In this document: positions 10,672-21,207 of the stretch, piece after piece
Numbering within the stretch: the stretch's first letter is position 1
How the letters are laid out: the number at the start of each line of letters is the position of its first letter
Origin: Podospora bellae-mahoneyi
Lineage: Eukaryota; Ascomycota; Sordariomycetes; Sordariales; Podosporaceae
DNA length: 64,000 nucleotides
Assembly (NCBI RefSeq): GCF_035222275.1
Contig: NC_085881.1
Location: 186,001 to 250,000 of the forward strand
Direction of reading: 5' to 3'
Position numbers and translations under genes: made by a program
Notes under the pieces: model-generated
Seen by the model: only the letters and a program-made list of their open reading frames with translations
The model's database searches: none
Told to the model about the DNA's origin: nothing

Positions 10672-13043
10672 TATTCGTTATTAATTTCATAATTTTAAAT
10701 TATTACTTTTATGGAATCTTTTTCATTATTATAAATCGGAGATTATCCGGAATAGGATTATTGCAACTAAATCTTTAAATAACTATACTTCCTTTTAGAA
10801 TATTTTGATGATATCTTGCCTGGTGACAAGAACCAATCGACGAGCCACACTGCCGCGATGTTGAAGTAAGTAAAATAAGTAACATACGACCTCCTAATCT
10901 ACGACTGCGATCAAATCTTCCGTGCATGGCTTTTATCGAGTGATGACTGACCTCGGAAAACAAGTCTTGGGCTTGTTTGGTGTTATTTGTGGCAAAGGAC
11001 AGTATCTAGTTCTTGTGATGTATTTACTGCACGGTGTGGTTCCTACGGTGAGTTCCTACAAGTCCCGACAGTTTCAAAATGCTTTCAGCATCAGGTAGGC
11101 TCCGGTTTCCAAGAATGTCGGGGAGCCTATAAGGAGCTTGTCCTTGGGCCCCTGGCATTGAACCACTAACCCTGCAACGTGACACTACAGACAGAACGGT
11201 GGTCAAAAAGCATGCACGCTGAGAGATTCCTTCAAGAGTACATGCCAGGTGCAACATCATTAACAAGACACTGCCCCAAATCCTTCGTCTGGCCCGTCTG
11301 GCTGTCTGCGTTCAGTATCTGCCCAAAAACTACAGGTTACACCGTGACACCTGACCTGATGTGCGAGCCATCATACATATCCTTCCATCTGCAACGCATC
11401 ATTCCATAAAAGACTCGTGTTCCACGACAGATGTGTGGAGTATCCCTATGCGGCTTGACATCAGTCAGAGCATTCTGTCCCTTATTGCATGTCCGCCAAA
11501 GCCGGCCTTCACACGTCACATGCTCCCAGAAACCACCCGTTGGGCACCGAGCCCTTCATAGCTGTACCAACACCTGTCCAGGTCACACAGCCCTAGGCCA
11601 CGGGTTCATCTGCACCTTGGACAGCAACACCCGCATATTTCCTCTTGGTAGTTTCCTGCATTGGGCGTCTTTCACCTCCTGGTAACAGCACCACCCAAAT
11701 TTTGATGCGGCATTTTTGTTAGTGGGTGAGAACGGCATGACCAAGTTAGAGACTTGGCATGTTTGGGCGTGACCAGCCGCAAAAGTTGGACCGTGTAACC
11801 ATCCTCTCCTACCAGGTATTGATTCTAAAACATTGAGAAAACCAGTCCAAAGCATTGCTCGGTTTCTATCTCGTCAAGGAAGCGGGCACTTTTGGGCAGT
11901 CTAAGTGGATTCGAGTGAGCTACCACCTTGGAGAAGTAGTGCCTCGTGATTGCCGTGGCTTATGACAGCACTCTTGCTAGACCTGGTTTTTGGGTTCTGT
12001 TTGCCTGGTCCCCGATGAAAAGCCACTGAGAACATGAATCAAACAACCCCGTAATCGAGCCTCATTACTATGAAACAGGTAACTGGTACTTTGCTACCTA
12101 AGCAGCTTCATAGCCGTCTAAATCCTGATGGTACTGTGAGGTTGACCTGGTTCTCTCATTGTGCAGCCACGTATGGGCCAAGAATATGTTCCTGGTTAGA
12201 ACCATAGGCATATCACGGCGAAGCAATATCGATACGCGCATGAACCATGAGTGTCCATTCGGCGCACATAACTTCTAACCAGCTACAATATCTCGACATG
12301 CATGATGATGATCACTGCCGCAGCGAAGCCACAAAGCGCGACTTGGGCGAACGCAATTCCTATACCTTACTAGATACTCGGCTACTGTGAAGCCCAACCC
12401 AACGGAATCGACCCAGGGTGCAGATTTCGGATTGCCCGAACCATCCAGCCTGACCCAACCCTCTCAATTTGTGCACAAACAACGTTTACGGGGTAGAGGT
12501 ATACGGTGATGTTTGAAGCGCACCGGAGCCTGGCACATGGTCTCAACCGACGGAAGTAGGTTGACCATTCACTGCAGTTTTGCTTTTATCCAAGTAACCA
12601 AGGTAGACAGGTTCTGGACTTGCCAAAATTGTGTGTCACTCTTAGGCCCAAAAATTATGCTTCTTCGCTGAAAAAGGTGAAAACATAGAGTTGGGCATCC
12701 GTTTAAAAGATTTTGATAGTGGTCATCTGCTTATAGATCATGGCAGCAAGACCCACTTTCATGGGCAGCTGAATAGAAATATAACTTGGGGTATGTCTAG
12801 AATAATCTGTTAGTTATGATAGATATTGCTGCACAGTCCTGACAAGCCAGGAACGGTCCCATCTTACGCTTGAGCCCGGAAGTGTCTGCTGCAGGAAACA
12901 ATAACGACCTTGCCTGCCGCCGAGTCAGGTATTCTGCCCTTGCCAGTTCGACACTACACGATCAGCCACTGGCTACATTCCGATTACTACCTACCTGATA
13001 CATTACTTACCTACTCAAATCACTGTTTGCTCTGGTTTAAAAC
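10672..13043. other. gene-poor stretch, no supported gene
   Basis: About 10,672-10,800 is AT-rich and may include the rest of the split LTR. A plus-strand stretch near 10,800-10,862 (EYFDDILPGDKNQ, then a GTAAGT-like site) looks like a coding fragment, but no partner exon was found. Around 11,330-11,860 short minus-strand frames with several Cys/Trp residues change frame repeatedly and may be a gene relic. Nothing is recognised in 11,900-13,040. Confidence 0.4.
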
Positions 13044-14292
13044 ATGAGTCTGTTCATTGTAAGATCATTCGCCGCAATTTTCTAGGAAGCTTTTAAACTG
13101 ACAGAGTTTCTACCTAGGGCAGCAAATCTGCTTCTTCTCGTCAGGGTAGTCATATTTACCGTGATAAGCACCCTTCCTTTAGCTATGGCTCCCGCAACAA
13201 GTATCGCGGTCGCGACCCCAAGGTCTCTGGTGCCACCCTAGTTGAAAATGAAGCTGGCGATCGACCTCTCACTGGCACCTCATTCTTATTTGTGGTCAAC
13301 GAACTCAGCAACAATTATGAGGCTCAGACTCACGGAAGCGAGCCACTTCGGGATCAGTGGTTGAACTTCATGCCCCCTGAACGCGCGGATGAGTACTTGG
13401 ATGAATGGCCGGGAATGGTATTCCGGTATCTGCAGGAACCGCAAGGCGGCGTCATCACTCCGGCTGATGAGTATCGGTGGTGAGTTACCGAAACGAGAAA
13501 CCAAACAGAAAAGAAGTTTGCTGACGCAGCCACGGTATCAAAACAACAGGTACCGCCCTGGCCGAGGACACGAAGGTCATATCGTTCGAGTCGATACGGC
13601 AGGCAACATCACCGGCCACCCCATTATTTGCCGTCAAGCGACCATTTTCTCCTGTAGCAACCACCTACCCGTGATTGTTGGGCCTGGTGACGCATCTCTT
13701 GGTAACTCGAGAGTTGTACGCCATGTCCTGGACAGCGACAACATGTTTTACTGGAGCCTCCTGCACATTAGCCGCTGGGATGATGGCTCCAACATCAGTT
13801 ATGTCAACTCCGAGGGGCGAGGTGTGCCTTCTGTCGTCGGTAAAAACCCTTCTTGGATTCCCTCGCTCGTTCCTCAGGTGTATTCGAATCCAAATACAAA
13901 CCTGGTGTCAGGTGGGCTGTCTGGTGACTTGTCCGTCTTGATTGGGCTGATGGCTTTCCACAGCAGGGTAGGAAGGGCGAGTGACGTGTTCATCTCGCAA
14001 AAATGGCATCACAATCGGTGGATTGGAAGCCAGCACGCACCGACACATGGTAAGTTCATCGCTCTATGTGCCTCCACCCCCAACATGAAGAGTGTTTCTG
14101 AACGTCTGGCTAACGGCACAAATAGTGCCAAGAACCCAAGAGGAAAATCCGCGCGGTTTTTTTGTCCAAGTGTGTCTGGACAATCTGGTAAGGGGACTGG
14201 AGGACAGTGATGAGAACAACATCAGGGCTGAGGACTGCTTGCAGCATGTTTTGGCACTGGAATGGCACAGTGTTCTTGTTAGGGAGAACTGA
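13044..14292 (+). CDS. unrecognised 347-residue protein, four exons
   Basis: I do not recognise the family. Exons 13044-13058, 13118-13479, 13550-14049 and 14126-14292 join in frame through three canonical introns (GTAAGA..CCTAG, GTGAGT..AACAG, GTAAGT..AATAG) and give 347 codons plus stop, which strongly supports a real gene. The N-terminus is MSLFIGSKSASSRQGSH, followed by a basic/Ser-rich stretch (YGSRNKYRGRDPK), then LFVVNELSNNYEAQTH, PPERADEYLDEWPGMVFRYL, RPGRGHEGHIVRVD, MFYWSLLHISRWDDGSNISY, GKNPSWIPSLV, ISQKWHHNRWIGSQ and the C-terminus LQHVLALEWHSVLVREN. It is rich in Trp and His, with no signal peptide, membrane segment or known catalytic motif. It sits alone between a transposon stack and 2 kb of empty DNA, as lineage-specific fungal genes often do. 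Intactness is clear; function is unknown. Confidence 0.75.
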
Positions 14293-16458
14293 CCAAGATC
14301 AAACTAGGTACTTTCGGGTAGCTTTGCACCATTTATTCGAGCCTTATTTCATGACTCCAAGTAGAGGGCTGAGCACCGGGTACCTAGTAATCCAATATAT
14401 ATGGCGGTATTGGTGAATACACACATATTTTCTCTTGCATACCGAAGTCCCCAGCCGCATCTTGATGTCCCAGATAACCAAGCCGTCATCACGATTACCT
14501 CCCCAACAGTGGGTTGGCGATGTGCCATGTGGGATAAGCTCTTTGCATATTTCACAGCTTGGATCTCCTTGTTTGGGCTGACTGATCATTGCCACAGTTT
14601 GCCAGGCGACAAGACTATTGATTCCGAGCTTTCCACCACCCTCTACATGGTTGGCTAACGTCAAGGAGGCGTTGGGTCGGTGAGTAAACACCCTTTCGGA
14701 CTCGCTCACCAACATCCCGCCAAGTTCCGAGAATAAGCTATGTGATTTGTTTCCACTCCTACAAAATATTTGGTTGGTGGCTCATGTTGGCATCCTACCT
14801 ATTATCTGTAGTTGGAGTTCGGAAATCCTTTCGTTTCTCCAAGCGCCTACAGTGAAAAACCACCATCCGAACATCAAGAAGCCCAGAGTGTGATATGGAT
14901 ACCATCTAGCTGTGTCCAGTAAGCCTGAATGCTGGCGGCACTGCACTGAAAAATAGCGTGGGCGCCATGATGCTTACCTGACATGTAGCTCTTTCAATCT
15001 GGTGGGATATCAGATATTTTCTCGGCAGCGGAGAGCTTTGTCTACAAGTTTGATGGTTACAAACATCGAACCGTCGCGTGGGGCCTGGGTAGATTCACAT
15101 GTGCTTATTTTTGTGTCTGGTGACTTTGGCCGAAACAGCTTCCAGAATCTTCCATAGACAGGAATGGCAGGCGATGTCAGAGTTCCAAAATAGGTCGATA
15201 AATTCCCGCACCTAGGCAATATAGCACTAATGTATCCTGCTCAGCTCACATGGTTGCATTGGGGGTTCTAACAAGAGTGTGTGTGGAGGCCCATCTGCGT
15301 CTCTGTTTCGCTACCAGCAATGGTATTGGGATAAGGAATATCTTGATAGGTAGATCGCCAGCCTCAAACCAGCCACAACAGTACCAACGGGTCCTTTAAT
15401 GTATGACAGAAGTAGGTAGTGAGAAAGAGTTGCGACTGAATGTTTTGCTGGACCGAGCTTTAGCTTAACAATATCGGGCTTTGAGAACGCGGCAAGATAA
15501 CTAAACAAAATTATACAGAGTGTAGGCTACGTACCTAGGTACCCGATCAAATTTGTGCTTCAAATTCAAATACAGATGGTGGAGGGGTGAGACGGATGAC
15601 GTTATGACAATGCTTGGGAAGAGTAAGCAGCCTGGCACCCGACTCCTCTAGGGCTTCTCCGGCTGGCGGTGTGGGAATTACGTCTCCCATTGCCGTTGCA
15701 GATAACGATTAGACCAATAGTCTGCAGGGCGAACACTTCACGGTCATGTTCAACTAGATCACGAGCCAGCTGCAAGAATCTGCCTGGCTCCTGGCATTCC
15801 AGTCTCGAGAGACCCATGTATCTTGACAAATAGCAGTTCTTCAATCACGTTTGACTTGCATGCTCTCCGATTAAGTGATGTGCTGAGTAAAATGACAAAA
15901 TCCAAAGTACCGAGCGGACCGATTTCCTTTTGCGATCAGGTACCCGACCCGTAGCTTGCAAGCAGCTGCGATGTGTCAGGCACCGAACAATCAGGTGTCA
16001 TTGGCTTCATGCCACGCTGTTCTCTCTTGCTAGGCTACCCACTGAGCACGAAGAGGGAGCCAGAGAATGGTGGCTGACCATCAATTAACCAGTCTGAGCG
16101 TAGAAACGAAATCTTACTTGCATGATCTCAGGTCAGGAACGAGAGAGCTCAAGGAGTCGAGAGCAAACGTGAACTTTCATGGAGTGTGGCGTGTGGCAGT
16201 GCAATAAATTTTACCTATTTGCTCAGCATCATTCCTAGTACCTTTTTTTTTGTCCATAACGCGGCGTCGAAAAAGATGGTGTGCCTTCTTTTGCCATATA
16301 TCCAGGCAGGTGTGTCTGTGCCTGGTCTTCCAGATGGGTACTTATCTCTCAGCAAGCGCAGAAGATTTTGAGTTGCGATTGAGTCCAAGGGCCTCCCATC
16401 TTCATCTCTCTTCCAAGTGCCTACCTCGGTAGGTACCTTGGTCAAAGTCGGGTTCACG
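14293..16458. other. gene-poor stretch, nothing supported
   Basis: Only short overlapping frames on both strands, without domains or joined exons. A palindromic GTACCTAGGTAC motif occurs at 15,531-15,542, and another GGTAGGTACC at 16,429-16,438, just before the next gene. Confidence 0.5.
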
Positions 16459-18149
16459 ATGGCACCCACCATCGAAGAACTATATCCCGAGTACACTCTT
16501 ACTTCTTCTATCGACAAACTACGTTCCGAGCACTATGCTCACCTTGATGAGAAGAACCATGTTTATCTTGACTATACCGGATCAGGCCTTGCCTCTGCTT
16601 TCCAACTGGCCCACTCTTCAGTTCGACTTTCATCCACGCTTTATGGCAACCCTCACAGCATTAACCCCTCCAGCCAAGCATCCACCAATGCCATCATAGC
16701 TACCCGGCTCAAAATCTTGCAGCACCTGAATACGGATGCGGAAGAGTATGAGGTCATCTTCACAGCCAACGCCACAGAGGCCGCAAAACTTGTTGGAGAA
16801 TCGTACGCATTCACTAAGGGAACGAAGTTAGTGTTGACGGCGGATAATCATAATTCCATCAACGGACTTAGGGACTTTGCAGGAAGGAAGGGAAGCAGTA
16901 CTGTTTACATACCCTTCTCATCTCCCGAAATGAGAATCAATGACGAGGATTTCATAAAGGCTCTTTCGGCGGCACGACCGGGGCGGAAAGCTACTCTGAG
17001 TACTGGAATCGACCGGTTGGCCAAATCACTTCTGGGGTGCCAGCCTTGGAGAAGAAAAACAGGTGACGCTGCCGGCCGCGAGGATGGGTTGAAGCACTGT
17101 TCCACGTCAGGTACCAATCCAAACCAGGATGCTTCTTGTGACAGCCCTGCCCTTTACAAGGCCTTTCTCCGGCCCTCTTGCCAATCGTCACTAGTACCTC
17201 CACAAAGTGCCAGCACCGCACCGGCAAGACCACTGGAAAAAACGACGCGCCATGGACTCTTTGCTTACCCAGCCCAAAGCAACTTTACCGGCGTCCGTCA
17301 TCCATTGGCGTGGGTCACCTACGCCCAACGCCAAGGGTATGATGTGCTGCTCGACGCAGCCGCCTACCTCCCTACCACTAGGCTCGACATGTCTAATACC
17401 AAGCCCGAGTTTCTCATTATCAGTTGGTACAAACTCTTCGGGTTCCCTACCGGTGTGGGCTGTCTGGTTGTGAAAAAGGAAGCCCTGTCCAGGCTCGTAA
17501 GGCCCTGGTTCTCTGGGGGCACCATTCAAGCTGTCACGGTGGGAGTCCCTTGGCATCTGAAGCGAGGGGGGCTGAGGGATTCGAAGATGGGACAGTGAAT
17601 TTCCTGGGCATTCCTGAGGTGATGTTTGGCCTGGAGTGGATCAATGCAGTTGGCCTGCAGGTTATTGGGCTGCGAGTCAGGTGCTTGACTGGCTGGTTCT
17701 TGAAGAGGTTGGCCACCTTGAGACACTCGGACAGGACACCAATGGCTAGAATATACGGACCAGAAAATATGGACATGCGAGGAGGCACCGTTGCTTTTAA
17801 TCTGCTGGACTCTGGCGGTAAGGTTGTAGACGAGCGATTAGTTGGGCAAGAGTCGGCAGCGGCCGGAATTTCACTCAGGACAGGGTGTTTTTGTAACCCT
17901 GGGGCCGGGGAGGCTGCCATGGGCTTGACTGTGGCTTCTCTGCGTAGGCTGGCCACGGCTACAGCGCAGATGAGAGGGATGGATGACTTTGTCGAGGTTC
18001 TTGGCTTGCCATCAGCTGGAGCTATCCGCGTCTCATTCGGGATCGCTTCCACTTCTACCGATGTTGATAGGTTTTTCGAGTTTGTGGAAAAGACATACCG
18101 GGATCGAGTGACAACCTCTGAGGGTCTTTTCCCGAGAGAGTCCTGCTAG
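16459..18149 (+). CDS. Mo-cofactor-sulfurase-like class V aminotransferase, one frame break
   Basis: Starts MAPTIEELYPEY. Family landmarks in order: HVYLDYTGSGLAS, YGNPHSINPSS, EVIFTANATEAAKL, ADNHNSINGLR, HGLFAYPAQSNFTGVRHPL, DVLLDAAAYLPTTRLD, the PLP-lysine loop SWYKLFGFPTGVGCL, and RPWFSGGTI; after the break come FEDGTVNFLGIPEV and the hallmark RTGCFCNPGAGE with the sulfur-carrying cysteines. This is the NifS-like half of MoCo sulfurase, which uses PLP to move sulfur from cysteine to the molybdenum cofactor; the C-terminal MOSC domain of the full enzyme is absent. The frame changes near 17,565, at a run of six G, between GVPWHLKRG and AEGFEDGT. Residues about 175-260 fit the family poorly and may hide an unspliced intron (candidate GTACC near 17,110). 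Sulfurtransferase activity is inferred only. Confidence 0.7.
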
Positions 18150-18320
18150 TCACGGCCTTACCATGGTGTAGTACCTTACTGTAACTTGAAGAGAAACTTC
18201 CATCTGCTTTGACTTTTTTTGTGTTTTGTATATGTCATGAGAGTACAACCAGCCATTTGACAAAGTAGAAACCGGCCTTCTCGATACTGGCCTTTCACCT
18301 AACAACCCATGCCCACGTGC

Positions 18321-19169
18321 CTATGTGTCACCACGAGCCAACCGCTTCCGCTTCCCTTTCCCCTTTCCAGGTCCACTGCCAGTGTTCATCACGGTAATCG
18401 TATGTACAAATCTCAACGTTCCCTTCTCGACTCGGAACTCGTGACTGTCCGGTATGCCGCTGAAGCTCAAGAAAATGGAGACGGCGCCTACCGTCTCGTC
18501 AATCACATACCTCCGGTCCACCAGCTGCACACCGCTCGGGATGCCCACGTCGCACCTGTCATTTTGCCCACCGTTGCCTGTATAGACGCCTCCCTCCAGT
18601 CTAGCACAAGGCCTGCCCCACGGCACAACGACAGACTTGTCATGAAAGATGTCACAGTACGCATCCCCAGCGGCCTTGATCACCTCTCTCGAGTCTCTAT
18701 CTGCCTCGGGGATCGTCCCCCAATTCTCACGGGATGCCCAGCGCAGGGTTCCGGTTGCGTTGAAAAGCCAATCGCCCGTGGTGGTGGACAAGAGATCAAC
18801 CTTTGTGATCTGGGCTGACGTGAAAAACATCTGCACGCCAATCACGTAAGGCTGCGCGCCCGTGGCCGAGATAATCTCGGTATAGGTGGCGCATTGTGTC
18901 GTGTCGAGGCTGTGGCGTGAGAAGTCGATCTTGGTAGCACGGGTCAAGGAAGAGCCTGACGTGAGGGAAGCATTGCGAAAATTCTCGTGGTAGACAGCTG
19001 AGGGAGAAAGCGGCTGTAGCAGCGCAGGGTTGCCGGCTGTCTGCGCGGCAAGAAGGCTGTCGGCTGCCGTCTTGAGGAAATCTCTGGTGCAGGCCGGCTG
19101 CGCTTGCACGCCAGACCCCTTGATCACCAAGAGGGTCGAGAGGAGGAGCGAGGTGAGTGAATGCATCAT
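18321..19169 (-). CDS. secreted DUF8021-like protein
   Basis: Single exon, 282 codons. The N-terminus MMHSLTSLLLSTLLVIKG..QA is a classic signal peptide with cleavage likely near residue 23. The mature part holds SLDTTQCATYTEI, PYVIGVQMFF, DLLSTTTGDWLFNATGTL, AAGDAYCDIFHDKSVVVPWG, PCARLEGGVYTG, RRYVIDETVGAVSIFLSF and HEFRVEKGTLRFVHTIT, the recurring blocks of a secreted fungal family I know as DUF8021, with a cystatin/NTF2-like feel but no proven activity. Four or more cysteines may form disulfides. A short basic tail (GKGKGKRKRLARGD) ends the protein. It is transcribed in the same direction as the upstream AP-1 mu gene, with a 629-base promoter region. The second Met is an equally possible start. 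Confidence 0.8.
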   Translation of the reverse strand: MMHSLTSLLLSTLLVIKGSGVQAQPACTRDFLKTAADSLLAAQTAGNPALLQPLSPSAVYHENFRNASLTSGSSLTRATKIDFSRHSLDTTQCATYTEIISATGAQPYVIGVQMFFTSAQITKVDLLSTTTGDWLFNATGTLRWASRENWGTIPEADRDSREVIKAAGDAYCDIFHDKSVVVPWGRPCARLEGGVYTGNGGQNDRCDVGIPSGVQLVDRRYVIDETVGAVSIFLSFSGIPDSHEFRVEKGTLRFVHTITVMNTGSGPGKGKGKRKRLARGDT

Positions 19170-19798
19170 CAGGGTGGTGTTGGAACACCAGGCAACTGCT
19201 ATCCGCGTGTAGAAAGCACGAACAGGAGAGGTGCAAACCGAGGACTTGTCTAAAAGCGCCCCTATTTATGCACTGTCCATTCGAGGCTAATATGGTGAAC
19301 GGATAATATATCAACCCCCTGATTCCCCAACTTCAATCAATATTGAAGGGACGTCAGAAGAGAGGGGAGACAGTTTCGGCAGTTTGGATCACCTTGGTTG
19401 ATTGGTAGGGAAGCGTTGATCCAAAATACATTCCCCCTCTGTCACCGGCCTCAAGCCGGTGTGGCTGTCTTTGGTTGACTTGTTGCCTCTTGGGCTCTTT
19501 TTGCCAACAAATCCCTGTCGTTTTCGAGGACTCCCAGCAGCCCATGAACCTTCGATGTCGTGGAAGTAAGCTTTGGCATACATCTTCAAGCTGCCCAACT
19601 GAAAGAAAGGCAAACTCAGCGTAATAGAATGCCCAGTATTATTAAATTCGTATCCCATTTAAGTGGTCAAAGTGGCCTCCCTCTCCATCACCCAATGCCA
19701 GACACATACCGGGCCTCTGTGATCCTCCTCATGTAGCTTCTAGTACCCAACTCTCTTGTACGTCAAAGGTCGTGCTGTTGACTCCCGACAGGACCGAC
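19170..19798. other. promoter of DUF8021 gene and 3' flank of AP-1 mu
   Basis: No gene seen. An open minus frame at 19,389-19,658 has no recognisable feature. Confidence 0.5.
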
Positions 19799-21207
19799 TC
19801 ACACGGCGTCCGGTAGTCTGACAGCAATATCTCCCGATTGCGTGATGTAACGCACCCATGGGAGTGATGGGTATTGAAGCTAATGGACGAGTCAATGAGA
19901 ACACGGTCAAAAAAGCAAACAAGGGCAGAGCAAGCACATACCTTGGGCTCTGTGATCTTGAGGTAGCGCACTTGGATGCCGCTGGTGGTGAAGTAGGGAA
20001 TCTCGAACTTGACCTGAATGGGTCGCTTGGCACCCTTGCCAGGAGCTCCCACGCCGCCCATGCTCCCGCCGAAGCCACCCGTCATGCCACCGCCATGCTC
20101 GTCGTCACCTCGCACACTGGGTAGGCCGAGCTCGGCACGCATGAGAAACTCCTTGCCGCCACCAAACTGCTTGATCTTCCAGACGATGGCACTCTGCTCT
20201 GGCGCATAGTGCACCGATCCGACGTTGGTTCGGAAGCGTGGTGTATCGGCGTCGTCGGGCACCGGAACAATAATCTCGACGTTGTTCGCCGTACTGCGGC
20301 GCTTGAATTGCGCCCTGGCCTTGAGCATGTATTCTATTCGCGATCCACTGTGCGACTCGACAACACACTCGACCCAGATGAGCGGCTTGACCTGGGTGTT
20401 GAGACGATATGACATGAGCTCAAATTCTCCGTCAGGGGGGATGAAGCTGATGGTGCGGTCGTTCTCGAAACGCGACAGACGCACACACTGGTGGAATTTG
20501 ACATCCTCCATCTCAATGGCCTTGCCACGCGTCGTCCGCCCCGTGCTTTCGAACATGACCTTGTCGTTGAGGCCCAACCGCAGCTCGGGCATGCCAGACA
20601 AGTAACACTTCATCTTGATGGCACCCAGAATTTCCGATCGCAACACATTGCCGTTGGCTGACACGAGAAGGTTGAGCGATTCAATAACATCCAGAAACAC
20701 CTCGTTTTTGCGGTAGCGGATCCCCTCGGAGCGCCACGACACGGCGTTGGTGACAGCAATGGGCGGACGAGCCTGAATCTCGAGCTTGTGCGACTCCTGG
20801 GTGATGTACTCTTGCAGAATCTTGGACTCGGTAGTCTGGGGGTAGCCAAAGTCCATCATCTCGTCGAGAAGCTCGTATATAATGACAAAGTTGTCTCGAA
20901 TAGACTCCTCCTCGAGCGCCTTGAAGTACTCGGTAAACACCTCAACAATCTTGTGGAGAAAAAGGAGAATCTCGGCGGCATTGGTGTTTCGTTTCGTCAG
21001 GGCGAGTAGATAGAGGTTATTGTGTCTGATGTAGAGGTAGTTGATACCCTCGTGGGAGAAACAAGGGGGGACGGCCGACGACTCTTCTTCGGCTTCGCTG
21101 AGGAGGATGGGGAACATTTCGACGGCTGACATGGGTATATCTCCACGATAGTTTCGGGCGAGGAGGGTTTTGCCCTTTAGGTCGAGAAAGAAGATGGCTG
21201 AAGCCAT
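19799..21207 (-). CDS. apm1: AP-1 complex subunit mu
   Basis: Exons 21207..19942 and 19879..19799, joined over a 62-base intron (GTATGT..TTAG), give 448 residues; the joint restores the family's ITEPK/LQYPSLPWVRYITQSGDI end, and the protein closes with VRLPDAV. The N-terminal longin domain (MASAIFFLDLKGKTLLARNYRGD to about residue 140) assembles the core of the clathrin adaptor AP-1; the mu homology domain (from about 160: WRSEGIRYRKNEVFLDVIESLNLLVS, FIPPDGEFELMSYR, APEQSAIVWKIKQFGGGKEF) binds tyrosine-based sorting signals in cargo at the trans-Golgi and endosomes. A Gly-rich insert GGGMTGGFGGSMGGVG (about 365-380) is typical of fungal orthologs. It is intact and highly conserved. It shares a divergent 2.5-kb upstream region with the Opi1-like gene. 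Confidence 0.95.

Noticed and set aside
10800-10862. Plus-strand fragment EYFDDILPGDKNQSTSH
   Set aside because: Looks coding and ends at a donor-like site, but no start and no next exon were found.
11330-11860. Cys/Trp-rich minus-strand fragments, perhaps a small secreted protein
   Set aside because: Frames change several times and no signal peptide or splice sites join them; no recognised family.
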